Shown: positions 1 to 5,549, numbered from the stretch's first letter. The stretch: DNA of 5,549 nucleotides from Deferribacteres bacterium JdFR-76 (GCA_002011685.1 MTOL01000187.1:1-5549); one strand, 5' to 3'. The notes: generated from the letters alone by a model not told the origin. Numbers and translations: made by a program.

Positions 1-481
1 CCCAATCCTCTTTGGCCTCATAGATGGCCAGCTGGGTTTGCTTGCCCCATTCATTCTTCGGTTCTATAGAAAACAGTTCGTTGAGCATTTCCAGGGCCTT
101 ATCGTAAAGCCCGGCTGCCTGGTAATCTTTTACGAGACTGCGGATCACATTTTCACGGGCCACCCGGTCAATATTTCTGCGCACCAGCAGTTCTTTATGA
201 ATCTTGATAGCCCGGTCATATTTCCCGTCTTCCCGAAAAATGTCGCCCAGCCGGACATAGGCATCCACGTTTTCCGTATTGGCTCGCACACTCTCCAGAA
301 AATACTGAATGGCCTGCTTGCGATCCCCATCCAGCAGTGCGTTCAACGCCCGGATGTAGAACAGATCAGCTCCCGCCGTTTTCTTTCGCCTGCGCCTCAC
401 CCAGGACGCCAGCAGCGCAACCAGAATAAGAACAAGGACGGCGGCTCCACCTACATAATAAAATGCAAGCGACTGATTCAT
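1..481 (-). CDS. lapB: LapB-like TPR protein, N-terminal part (runs off left edge)
   Basis: The first 160 codons are visible and the 3' end lies outside the window. Residues about 8-28 form one hydrophobic membrane anchor, followed by a basic RRRRKK stop-transfer patch at 29-34, so the TPR part should face the cytoplasm. Three TPR-like helical pairs follow at about 38-71, 72-105 and 109-142. The motifs YDRAIKIHKELL (88-99) and DYQAAGLYDKA (119-129) closely resemble E. coli LapB/YciM (VDRAIRIHQ and DYMAAGLYDRA, from memory). In E. coli LapB works with FtsH to control LpxC degradation and hence LPS amount; whether it does so here is inferred. The ATG at 481 is preceded by GGAGAG with a 9-nt spacer and lies 6 nt after the lapA stop, so the two genes are probably co-transcribed. 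The C-terminal rubredoxin-like metal-binding domain typical of LapB cannot be checked. A generic TPR membrane protein is the alternative. Confidence 0.85.
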   Translation of the reverse strand, partial: MNQSLAFYYVGGAAVLVLILVALLASWVRRRRKKTAGADLFYIRALNALLDGDRKQAIQYFLESVRANTENVDAYVRLGDIFREDGKYDRAIKIHKELLVRRNIDRVARENVIRSLVKDYQAAGLYDKALEMLNELFSIEPKNEWGKQTQLAIYEAKEDW

Positions 482-487
482 AGATGC

Positions 488-829
488 TTACTCTCCGCTT
501 TTCTCTTGACCGGTTTCCGGTAGCTCCTCTGCTTTCACCGCCTCTTCAACCGACAGATTTCGGAGCCGGTTCAGCTCTTCCTCCAGCTCTTCTGTTTTAC
601 GCTTCCACTGCCTGCATTCTACCCTCAGCTGCATAATCCGGAAAATGGAAACAACCAGCCAGGTAAACAGACCGAACGCGAATGCAATATACACGATCAA
701 ATACAGCGGCAATTCGGGTGAAACCCAGTTCAATATGTAGACCTGAACCATCTGATGCTGATTCTGCAGTGCAAAGCCGAGAATGATTACAATGAGCAAT
801 GCCCCAAGAATCCATTTCAAAATCCACAT
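488..829 (-). CDS. lapA: LapA-domain (DUF1049) inner-membrane protein
   Basis: A 113-residue protein, close to the usual size of about 100 for LapA/YciS. It has two predicted membrane helices, at about residues 3-21 and 41-65, joined by a short loop. The family-typical QN follows the first helix (ALQNQ, 20-24). A charged, probably coiled-coil cytoplasmic segment rich in E, K and R spans about 67-92, and the tail is acidic. E. coli LapA is an inner-membrane partner of LapB in lipopolysaccharide assembly and LpxC control; the same role is inferred from the adjacent lapB-like gene. The reading frame stays open upstream to 949, but the start at 829 is chosen because AGGAG sits 6 nt before it and the family begins right at the first helix. 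The gene has its own upstream intergenic region with a candidate promoter. Confidence 0.88.
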   Translation of the reverse strand: MWILKWILGALLIVIILGFALQNQHQMVQVYILNWVSPELPLYLIVYIAFAFGLFTWLVVSIFRIMQLRVECRQWKRKTEELEEELNRLRNLSVEEAVKAEELPETGQEKSGE

Positions 830-840
830 GTCTCTCTCCT
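830..840 (-). promoter_or_regulatory. Ribosome binding site of lapA
   Basis: AGGAG (840-836) stands 6 nt before the ATG at 829. It decides the start: the in-frame extension to 949 would add 40 residues unlike the family, and that part overlaps the likely promoter. Confidence 0.75.
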
Positions 841-905
841 CAAAAAATGGAATGGCCTTACTCTTTCCGGACTGTTTCCATCCAACGTTTGGTCTAACTG
901 CCATA

Positions 906-933
906 AAATTAACAAATTTCGCATCAAAATCAA
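906..933 (-). promoter_or_regulatory. Candidate sigma70-like promoter for lapA-lapB
   Basis: On the minus strand TTGATT (933-928) and TAATTT (911-906) are separated by 16 nt within a locally AT-rich stretch, 77 nt before the lapA ATG. The match to the -35 consensus is fair and to the -10 weak. Its position in the only intergenic space before lapA makes it plausible. A second overlapping pairing (TTGATG, 16 nt, TATGGC) is possible, so the exact boxes are uncertain. Confidence 0.3.
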
Positions 934-1043
934 TGATTTTTGCCCGCACAGAGAGGCATCCGTTTCTCCCGGCTGGAAAAGCCCGGCTTTTTCTTCGAAA
1001 CCGTCATGCCCCTCCTCTGGCCAACAACTACTATCTCCACAGC

Positions 1044-1412
1044 TCAATAAGTAACATACTGGGCAAACCCCTCTGCCACCATCAGGTCATTGACGTTAAT
1101 CATCCGTCCGTCCTTTTCCAGCCAGATTTCTCCCAGGTAGCGCCCGTATTTTCCTTTCCGGTCTTTAATGGTGGCAAGCAGGATTTCCCTGTTCAGAATC
1201 AGTTTTCGCAAAAAATCCCTGGCGGCAAGCCCCTGTGGACGCTCCGTACCCCGGATCTCCGGCGCGTTGATCCGCGCCAGCCGGATCTTTTCACCCCGGA
1301 TCCAGATTCCCAATCCCAGGTCGATGTCTACGTGAATGGTATCCCCATCGTAAACCTTCACCACCCTTGCCCGGTAGTGATAAAGAAAATCCCAGGTAAT
1401 GGGTTGATTCAT
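1044..1412 (-). CDS. Staphylococcal-nuclease-fold (thermonuclease family) nuclease
   Basis: A 122-residue protein that is essentially one SNase domain. The motif VYDGDTI (20-26) supplies the calcium ligand equivalent to Asp21 of staphylococcal nuclease (here D24). IRLARINAPE (43-52) carries the equivalents of catalytic Arg35 and Glu43 (R44 and E52), and GKYGRYLGEI (87-96) carries the equivalent of Arg87 (R91). All three catalytic residues are present with the correct R-to-E spacing, so an active Ca2+-dependent phosphodiesterase cutting DNA and/or RNA is expected. The metal-site Asp40 is replaced by Asn (N49), giving an INAPE form that I recall as common in the family. Unlike secreted thermonucleases, there is no signal peptide or membrane helix, so a cytoplasmic location is predicted. 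Its ATG overlaps the stop of the upstream PqqD-like gene as ATGA, with only a weak upstream purine stretch, suggesting translational coupling. The physiological substrate is unknown. Confidence 0.88.
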   Translation of the reverse strand: MNQPITWDFLYHYRARVVKVYDGDTIHVDIDLGLGIWIRGEKIRLARINAPEIRGTERPQGLAARDFLRKLILNREILLATIKDRKGKYGRYLGEIWLEKDGRMINVNDLMVAEGFAQYVTY

Positions 1413-1786
1413 GGGATGGCCCTTTCTTCCACGTTAAGAAAAACGATGAATTTGTGGCGGTCCAGTGTCTGGAGGTGCATGGAAAGACGGTCGTACAGCG
1501 GTTCGATTCTTTCACCAAAGGCCGAGCGCAATTCCCGGCCAATCTCCTCCACCGTCCGCTTGCCATCGATGAGATTCCAAACCGCACTGCCAATTTCATC
1601 CAGATGCACATAGACATGTGTTCCGAATCCAAGGCGTTCAAAAAACGCCCGCAGAAATCTGGATTTGAATTTAGGCACCAGCAGAGTTACGTTCCCTTCT
1701 TCATCCTTGCGGTACTCACAGTTGTGACACGGGATTAGAGCAAGCAAATTTAATGTAGCGGATTCTTTATCCCTTTTCCGGATCAT
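1409..1786 (-). CDS. PqqD-like (PqqD family) small protein
   Basis: A 125-residue soluble protein. The centre and C-terminus match the PqqD-like fold: LDEIGSAVWNLIDGKRTVEE (62-81) is the family hallmark, followed by FGERIEPLYDRL (90-101) and a final hydrophobic strand KFIVFL (112-117). PqqD-type domains are peptide-binding (RRE) modules that present RiPP precursors to radical SAM or other modifying enzymes. No precursor peptide, radical SAM enzyme or protease gene is in the window, so this looks like an orphan member with unknown partner; a peptide-binding role is inference only. The N-terminus has CHNC (20-23), a possible metal or redox pair, but only two cysteines are present, so a full zinc site within one chain is not supported. 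The ATG at 1786 has GGAGG (1796-1792) with a 5-nt spacer. The stop overlaps the start of the nuclease gene by 4 nt. Confidence 0.8.
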   Translation of the reverse strand: MIRKRDKESATLNLLALIPCHNCEYRKDEEGNVTLLVPKFKSRFLRAFFERLGFGTHVYVHLDEIGSAVWNLIDGKRTVEEIGRELRSAFGERIEPLYDRLSMHLQTLDRHKFIVFLNVEERAIP

Positions 1787-2047
1787 TTCAACCTCCCGAA
1801 CTGACCGCCAGAATTACCATGTAAAAGAAAAATGCACAAATCTTCCGGTTTTTTCCATCTATTTTGGCCCAACGCTGTGCGGACTTCACATGCCGGATAC
1901 GGAAACGCAGCGCTTTACCGTTTCGGTTCCTGGTTTCTTTCCCCTTCCGGGGAGATCTGAAATACTCCAAAAAATAGGACACTGTTTTGCAGCCCTGTAT
2001 GCGCATCCAGCAGTTGAAATGTCCGGCTGAGGCAGCAGCCGCACAGC
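1787..2047 (-). other. Intergenic leader region before the PqqD-like gene
   Basis: Between the transporter terminator and the PqqD-like start I see no credible gene. A nearly window-long open frame exists on the minus strand, but its product is compositionally odd (very basic, no family resemblance) and it begins inside the terminator. Because the terminator ends the previous transcript, a promoter for the PqqD-like/nuclease pair must lie here; TTGTGC, 17 nt, TAATTC within about 1811-1840 is a weak candidate. A small perfect hairpin (TCCCC, 4-nt loop, GGGGA; GGAA loop on the minus strand) lies at 1940-1953. No tRNA or recognised riboswitch was found. Confidence 0.5.
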
Positions 2048-2075
2048 AAAAAAAAGGGCGGAGCAAGCCCCGCCC
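2048..2075 (-). terminator. Rho-independent terminator of the OPT transporter gene
   Basis: On the minus strand GGGCGGGG (2075-2068), loop CTTG (2067-2064) and CTCCGCCC (2063-2056) form an 8-bp GC-rich stem with one G-U pair, followed by eight T residues (2055-2048). It starts 27 nt after the transporter stop codon. This separates the transporter transcript from the genes downstream. Confidence 0.93.
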
Positions 2076-2102
2076 AGAAGGAATCTCCTTACCGCTTCTC
2101 AA

Positions 2103-4085
2103 TTACTTCTCAAGTGCCTTTAACGGGATGCGGATAAGGATATAGGCCAGAATCATAAAGACGACCAGAGAAAGCAGAGAGGTTAGCGTCTTCAGCCCGC
2201 CCGTAGCCGTGGCCACCAGCGATGGCAGATGGATATTGGCGGTCACCAGCACTGCCAGGATGATCCCCATCAGTGCTTCTCCGGCCACCAGACCGCTGGC
2301 TAGCAGTATGCCCGTGTTTTCGATCTTTTCTTTGTCGCTTTCGGCAACAGAGCGCTTTTCAGCCATTTTGGTCACCATAAACTTGATGACGCCACCGATA
2401 AAAATGGCAAAGGTGGTATTAAAGGGCAGGTACATTCCCACAGCAATGAGCATGGGAGAAGGCGACTTGATCAGGATCAGCGCGAAGCTGAAGAGCATTC
2501 CGGCCAGTACCAGAGGCCAGGCCATTTCGCCGCCCACAATCCCTTTGGCCATCATGGCCATCAGGCCGGCCTGCGGTGCCGGCAGGTTTTCGCCGCCGAT
2601 GCCCCCGGGTGTACCGCTATGCAGCCACATCAGCGGGAAAACCAGCACCAGAGCAGCTGCTGTGACGCCGATCATCCCGCCTATCTGCATGCGCCAGGGT
2701 GTACCACCAAGAATGTGACCCACCTTCCAGTCTTGCATCATATCGCCAGCCACGCCGGCCACAACACACACCACCGACGCCACTGCAAGAACCGCTATGA
2801 TACCGGACGTTCCGGACTGCCCGAGCAGCACCATCAGCACTGCCGCAATCAACAGGGTGGTTAGGGTCAGCCCTGAAATGGGATTGGACGAACTACCGAT
2901 AATTCCAACGAGGTAACCGGCTACAGCGGCAAATACAAAGCCAGCCACTGCCATAACCAGGGCCGAAACCAATCCCGCACCAAAGCTTTTGGTAAAAAAA
3001 CTGTACAGGAAGACCATCAGAATTACGATAGCAAAGATGGAAAGCAGGACAGACGAGAACCGCAGATCCTTTTCGGTGCGGATTTCTTCCATTTCACCGG
3101 CCCGGGCCGCTTTTATGTCCGCAAACCCCCGTGAAATCCCGCTGATGAGGTTTTGCCGCATATTGTAAAGGGTGTAAAAAGCCCCCACCAACATGGCTCC
3201 TACGGCCACCGGCTTGATGGTGGCACTGTAGGCGGCTTTGGCAATGTCGGCCCAGCTGAGCCCCTGGGCCACCATGGCGGAAAGAGATTCTCCGTTGAGA
3301 AAGAGAACCAGGGGCATAAGAAACAGCCATCCAAATACGCCGCCAGAGAAGGTGATGGATGCAAGCCTCGGTCCAATGATATATCCCACACCGGTCAGTG
3401 CCGGTGAAGCGAGCGGTGCTTCAATCAGCGTACCGCCTTTAAAGGATTCCACGGCGACTTCCTTGCCTTCAATAAGATAGCGGACCTTTGAGGTTCCGAG
3501 ATCAATAAAAGTTTTCAGGCGGTCATTGATAATCTGCAACCCGCTTGGATTTTTAAGGAATTCTATCAGACCTGCCACGCCAATCATGGAAAAAACGTAC
3601 CCGGCACCGGTGGCACCTCCCTGTCCTGCTTTCACAATTTCTGCACAGGCCACACTTTCGGGATATGGGAGCGATGTATCGTGGATCAGCGCCTTCCGCA
3701 GCATGATCACAAACAGCACTCCGAGAATACCGCCGATGAGCATCAGAGCCGTGCTCTGCAGATAATTGAATTCCTGCCAGACACCAGCCATAATGAAGGC
3801 AGGAATGGTGAAAATGGCCCCCGCCGCCAGGGCTTCTCCCACTGCTCCTGTAGTCCGCGCCAGGTTCTCCTCCAGAATCGTCCCTTTAAAAGGACGCAAA
3901 ACCGCCATGGAAATGACCGCAGCAGGAAATGTCGCCGCGACCGTCATTCCCGCCTTCAGGCCCAGATAAGCATTGGCCGCTCCCAAAATCATCGCGAGAA
4001 AAATACCGGTTAGCACAGCTTTGAATGTAAACTCTGCCATGGTTTGTTCGGGTGGCACATAGGGTTTGAATTTCGGATCACTCAT
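2103..4085 (-). CDS. OPT-family oligopeptide transporter
   Basis: A complete 660-residue polytopic membrane protein, the usual length of bacterial OPT members, with about 14-16 hydrophobic helices and short loops. Family motifs in order: GAANAYLGLKAGMTV (35-49) near the first helices, PYPESVACAEIVKAG (140-154), SSSNPISGLTL (398-408), AGDMMQDWKVGHILGGTP (446-463) and YLPFNTTFAIFIGG (552-565). The loop around 178-225 is less hydrophobic and probably extramembrane. OPT proteins are secondary, cation-coupled importers of small peptides or of peptide- or chelator-bound metals in the cytoplasmic membrane; for bacterial members the substrate is rarely known and the sequence does not reveal it here. 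The ATG at 4085 has GGAGG (4098-4094) with an 8-nt spacer. The gene is monocistronic, with a strong terminator behind it and the rpsA terminator ahead of it. No adjacent peptidase or metallophore gene hints at the cargo. Confidence 0.95.
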   Translation of the reverse strand: MSDPKFKPYVPPEQTMAEFTFKAVLTGIFLAMILGAANAYLGLKAGMTVAATFPAAVISMAVLRPFKGTILEENLARTTGAVGEALAAGAIFTIPAFIMAGVWQEFNYLQSTALMLIGGILGVLFVIMLRKALIHDTSLPYPESVACAEIVKAGQGGATGAGYVFSMIGVAGLIEFLKNPSGLQIINDRLKTFIDLGTSKVRYLIEGKEVAVESFKGGTLIEAPLASPALTGVGYIIGPRLASITFSGGVFGWLFLMPLVLFLNGESLSAMVAQGLSWADIAKAAYSATIKPVAVGAMLVGAFYTLYNMRQNLISGISRGFADIKAARAGEMEEIRTEKDLRFSSVLLSIFAIVILMVFLYSFFTKSFGAGLVSALVMAVAGFVFAAVAGYLVGIIGSSSNPISGLTLTTLLIAAVLMVLLGQSGTSGIIAVLAVASVVCVVAGVAGDMMQDWKVGHILGGTPWRMQIGGMIGVTAAALVLVFPLMWLHSGTPGGIGGENLPAPQAGLMAMMAKGIVGGEMAWPLVLAGMLFSFALILIKSPSPMLIAVGMYLPFNTTFAIFIGGVIKFMVTKMAEKRSVAESDKEKIENTGILLASGLVAGEALMGIILAVLVTANIHLPSLVATATGGLKTLTSLLSLVVFMILAYILIRIPLKALEK

Positions 4086-4180
4086 CCTCGTTACCTCCCT
4101 TTAGTCCCGAATTATCCTCGTATGATTGCTTGCCTATCGTGCACATCCTCCAGAAGCCCCACAACCAGCCCAAAGGAATT

Positions 4181-4250
4181 TCACAAATTTTTTTAAAAAA
4201 GCAAAGAAAAAAATTACGTTTTTTTAAAATTCAAAAAGAAATTTAACTGT
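4181..4250. other. AT-rich block with A/T tracts
   Basis: Only 11 of 70 bases are G or C. Runs of 5-7 A or T recur, which favours intrinsic bending and easy melting, as in UP elements or sites for nucleoid proteins. It lies 96-165 nt before the transporter start, so a role in transporter expression is plausible but inferred. Confidence 0.6.
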
Positions 4251-4276
4251 TTTTCCCGTCCGACAAGTTTTCCCCC

Positions 4277-4303
4277 TTTTCCTGAGAGCCAAAAACAGGA
4301 AAA
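4277..4303. repeat. Inverted repeat, 8-bp perfect arms
   Basis: TTTTCCTG (4277-4284) and CAGGAAAA (4296-4303) are perfect reverse complements around an 11-nt spacer. It may be an operator for a dimeric regulator or an RNA hairpin in the transporter leader. There is no strong T-tract, so it is unlikely to be a terminator. Confidence 0.45.
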
Positions 4304-4434
4304 AGAGAATCAGCACGGCATGAAAATAGCGGCACCAGAGGGAAACAGCAGGCACCCCGCAAAGAACCATTCCGGAAATTGTTTCTGAAAATATCGAAGA
4401 TAAATACCGCAATTTGTTCTCAGCCCCGGCGGAT

Positions 4435-4518
4435 CCCTGCTTTTTTGACTTTCGTCCCGGGATTTTAAAAAACAGCCGCGAATTTCATCCTGTCCAATCT
4501 TCCCCCTGCTTTTGACTT
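4435..4518. repeat. Spaced imperfect direct repeat
   Basis: CCCTGC-T6-GACTT (4435-4451) and CCCTGC-T4-GACTT (4504-4518) are two copies of the same block differing by two T residues, 69 nt apart. They may be tandem protein-binding sites or a chance match of pyrimidine-rich sequence. Confidence 0.4.
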
Positions 4519-4526
4519 CCCCATGC

Positions 4527-4565
4527 AATAAAAAAGGCTCCGGCCATTTCAGCAGCCGGAGCCTT
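4527..4565 (-). terminator. Rho-independent terminator of rpsA
   Basis: On the minus strand AAGGCTCCGGC (4565-4555) and GCCGGAGCCTT (4544-4534) form an 11-bp stem around a 10-nt loop, followed by a T-rich tract (TTTTTTATT including the stem end). It begins 24 nt after the rpsA stop, so rpsA is the last gene of its transcript. Confidence 0.93.
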
Positions 4566-4589
4566 CTGCATCCGAAAGGAATGGTATTT

Positions 4590-5549
4590 TTATTCTTCTT
4601 TTTTCTCCTCAGAAGGACTTTGCTCCTTATCGGCTGGTTTTTCTGAAGAAGTATCCTGTTCGGTCTGCCCGGAATCGGGCTCCTCTTTTTCAGCCGGAGC
4701 TTCCCCTGGTTCGGCCTTCTCTTCCGGTGCCGGCGATTTTTCAGCCGGCTTTTCGGCCTTAGCCTCCCCTTCCTTTTTCGCCTCTTCGGATTTCTCCTCG
4801 GCTACCTTCTCTTTCTCTTTTTCAGCGGCTTTTTCTTTGGCCTCTTTTTTGCGTGGCCGTCTGGCTCGGGCCGCTTTTGCCTTGTCCTCTTCCTTTTCCT
4901 CTCCCTTTTTGCTTTCATCGTGTTTAAGCGGTTCCTCTACCAGACCTTTTTCGGAGAGGACGATGCGTTTGTTCTCTTTATCGAATTCGATCACCGTGAG
5001 ATCCAGCTCCTCGCCAACACGGTAGTGATCGGTCGTCCGCTTGGGCCCCGGCCGGTCCAGGCGTACCAGATGTGAAAGCGGTACAAATCCCTCCACCTCA
5101 TCGGGAATTTCCACCACCAGCCCTTTCTCCATGCAGCGAGTAATTTTCCCTTTTACCTGCGTACCGACCTTGTACTCTTCCGCCAGTTTTTCCCACGGGT
5201 TTTCGAACAGCTGCTTATATCCCAGAGAAATCCGGCGATTCTCCCGGTCAATGGCCAGAACTTCCACCTCAATCTCCTGATCCTTCTGCAGCACTTCGCT
5301 TGGATGACGGATCTTTTTGGTCCAGGAGAGGTCCGAAATATGGATCAGGCCGTCAATTCCCTCTTCCAGTTCCACAAAGGCACCGAAGTTGGTCAGGTTA
5401 CGTACAATACCTTTATGGCGGGATCCGATCGGATATTTCTCTTCGATTTTCTCCCACGGATCAGGTGTGAGCTGTTTGAGCCCGAGTGAAATTTTATGTT
5501 CGTCCTTATTTACATTGAGCACAACGGCCTCTACGATGTCACCCAGGGA
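4590..5549 (-). CDS. rpsA: 30S ribosomal protein S1, C-terminal part (5' end outside window)
   Basis: The last 319 residues are visible; the frame is open to the window edge, so the GTG at 5522 is internal and not a start. Visible residues 1-23 end one S1 (OB-fold) domain, a full S1 domain spans about 42-111 with NFGAFVELEEGIDGLIHISD (54-73), and a final, more divergent one spans about 129-200. The linker motif LG-x-KQL-x3-PWEK occurs twice (22-34 and 109-121), as between S1 domains of ribosomal S1. The first full domain resembles domain 3 of E. coli S1. S1 binds mRNA on the small subunit and helps translation initiation. The final 115 residues are a low-complexity Lys/Glu/Ala/Pro tail, predicted disordered, replacing the short end of E. 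coli S1. A strong terminator follows. The number of upstream S1 domains cannot be seen; another multi-S1 protein is less likely given these linkers. Confidence 0.9.
   Translation of the reverse strand, partial: SLGDIVEAVVLNVNKDEHKISLGLKQLTPDPWEKIEEKYPIGSRHKGIVRNLTNFGAFVELEEGIDGLIHISDLSWTKKIRHPSEVLQKDQEIEVEVLAIDRENRRISLGYKQLFENPWEKLAEEYKVGTQVKGKITRCMEKGLVVEIPDEVEGFVPLSHLVRLDRPGPKRTTDHYRVGEELDLTVIEFDKENKRIVLSEKGLVEEPLKHDESKKGEEKEEDKAKAARARRPRKKEAKEKAAEKEKEKVAEEKSEEAKKEGEAKAEKPAEKSPAPEEKAEPGEAPAEKEEPDSGQTEQDTSSEKPADKEQSPSEEKKEE

Larger units (their letters stand above)
4086..4526 (-). promoter_or_regulatory. Long non-coding leader/promoter region of the OPT gene
   Basis: About 440 nt between the rpsA terminator and the transporter start hold no credible gene; the short open frames here use TTG starts without good ribosome sites. 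The region includes an extremely AT-rich block (4181-4250), an inverted repeat (4277-4303), a spaced direct repeat (4435-4451 and 4504-4518) and the self-complementary TCCCGGGA (4455-4462). The transporter promoter must lie here because the upstream transcript is terminated, but I could not pick out a convincing -35/-10 pair. I do not recognise a known riboswitch. Confidence 0.5.

Noticed and set aside
38..523. 161-residue plus-strand open frame
   Set aside because: It is antisense to the lapB-like gene and the end of lapA, both of which show clear family motifs.
830..949. 40-residue N-terminal extension of LapA
   Set aside because: The extension is unlike the family, the internal ATG at 829 has a strong ribosome site, and the extension overlaps the candidate promoter.
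972..995. Possible terminator hairpin after the nuclease gene (AAAAGC/GCTTTT)
   Set aside because: The stem is only 6 bp with a 3-nt loop, mostly A-T pairs, and lacks a long T-tract on the minus strand.
783..1613. 276-residue plus-strand open frame
   Set aside because: It is antisense to the nuclease, the PqqD-like gene and the lapA promoter region; its product has no domain, while the opposite strand encodes recognisable proteins.
1044..1786. RiPP biosynthesis cluster suggested by the PqqD-like gene
   Set aside because: There is no precursor peptide, radical SAM enzyme, protease or dedicated exporter next to it; the OPT transporter is a separate transcription unit and belongs to a family not typical of RiPP export.
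1788..2102. 104-residue minus-strand open frame between the transporter and the PqqD-like gene
   Set aside because: It begins directly after the transporter stop, reads through the intrinsic terminator, has a basic and incoherent composition and matches no family I know.
2209..2718. 169-residue plus-strand open frame
   Set aside because: It is the antisense shadow of the transporter gene.
4224..4412. 62-residue minus-strand open frame with a hydrophobic stretch
   Set aside because: It has a TTG start without a clear Shine-Dalgarno site, covers the AT-rich block, and its hydrophobicity is explained by T-rich codons.
4310..4528. 72-residue minus-strand open frame after rpsA
   Set aside because: It has a TTG start at the edge of the rpsA terminator, no ribosome site, and overlaps another open frame with equal lack of support.

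Overview
This is a bacterial window of about 50% GC in which every supported gene lies on the minus strand, so transcription runs from high to low coordinates. Strong purine-rich Shine-Dalgarno sites, intrinsic terminators with long T-tracts and a LapA/LapB pair point to a Gram-negative (diderm) bacterium. The long Lys/Glu tail on ribosomal protein S1 and the PqqD-like protein suggest a lineage outside the classical Proteobacteria, possibly a Calditrichota- or FCB-like group. That placement is a guess; no rRNA or other strong taxonomic marker is present.

Layout in transcription order. (1) 5549-4590: the C-terminal 319 residues of ribosomal protein S1 (rpsA; 5' end outside the window), closed by a strong intrinsic terminator at 4565-4527. 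(2) 4526-4086: a long AT-rich non-coding stretch with an inverted repeat and a spaced direct repeat, the probable leader or promoter region of the next gene. (3) 4085-2103: a full-length OPT-family transporter, followed by a near-textbook terminator at 2075-2048. (4) 2047-1787: a non-coding gap. (5) 1786-1044: a two-gene unit of a small PqqD-like protein and a staphylococcal-nuclease-fold nuclease, joined by an ATGA overlap. (6) 1043-830: an intergenic region with a candidate promoter. (7) 829-1: lapA and the 5' part of lapB, 6 nt apart, which continues off the left edge.

How they fit together: lapA-lapB form an inner-membrane module that in E. coli controls LPS synthesis through FtsH-mediated LpxC turnover. 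In E. coli these genes lie in the order rpsA-ihfB-lapA-lapB. Here rpsA and lapA-lapB are still near each other in the same orientation, but ihfB is absent from the interval and an independently terminated transporter plus a PqqD-like/nuclease pair occupy it. This broken or expanded synteny, together with the orphan PqqD-like/nuclease pair, is the most noteworthy aspect. No CRISPR array, tRNA, rRNA or insertion sequence was seen, and I found no convincing new multi-gene system beyond the PqqD-like/nuclease pair.
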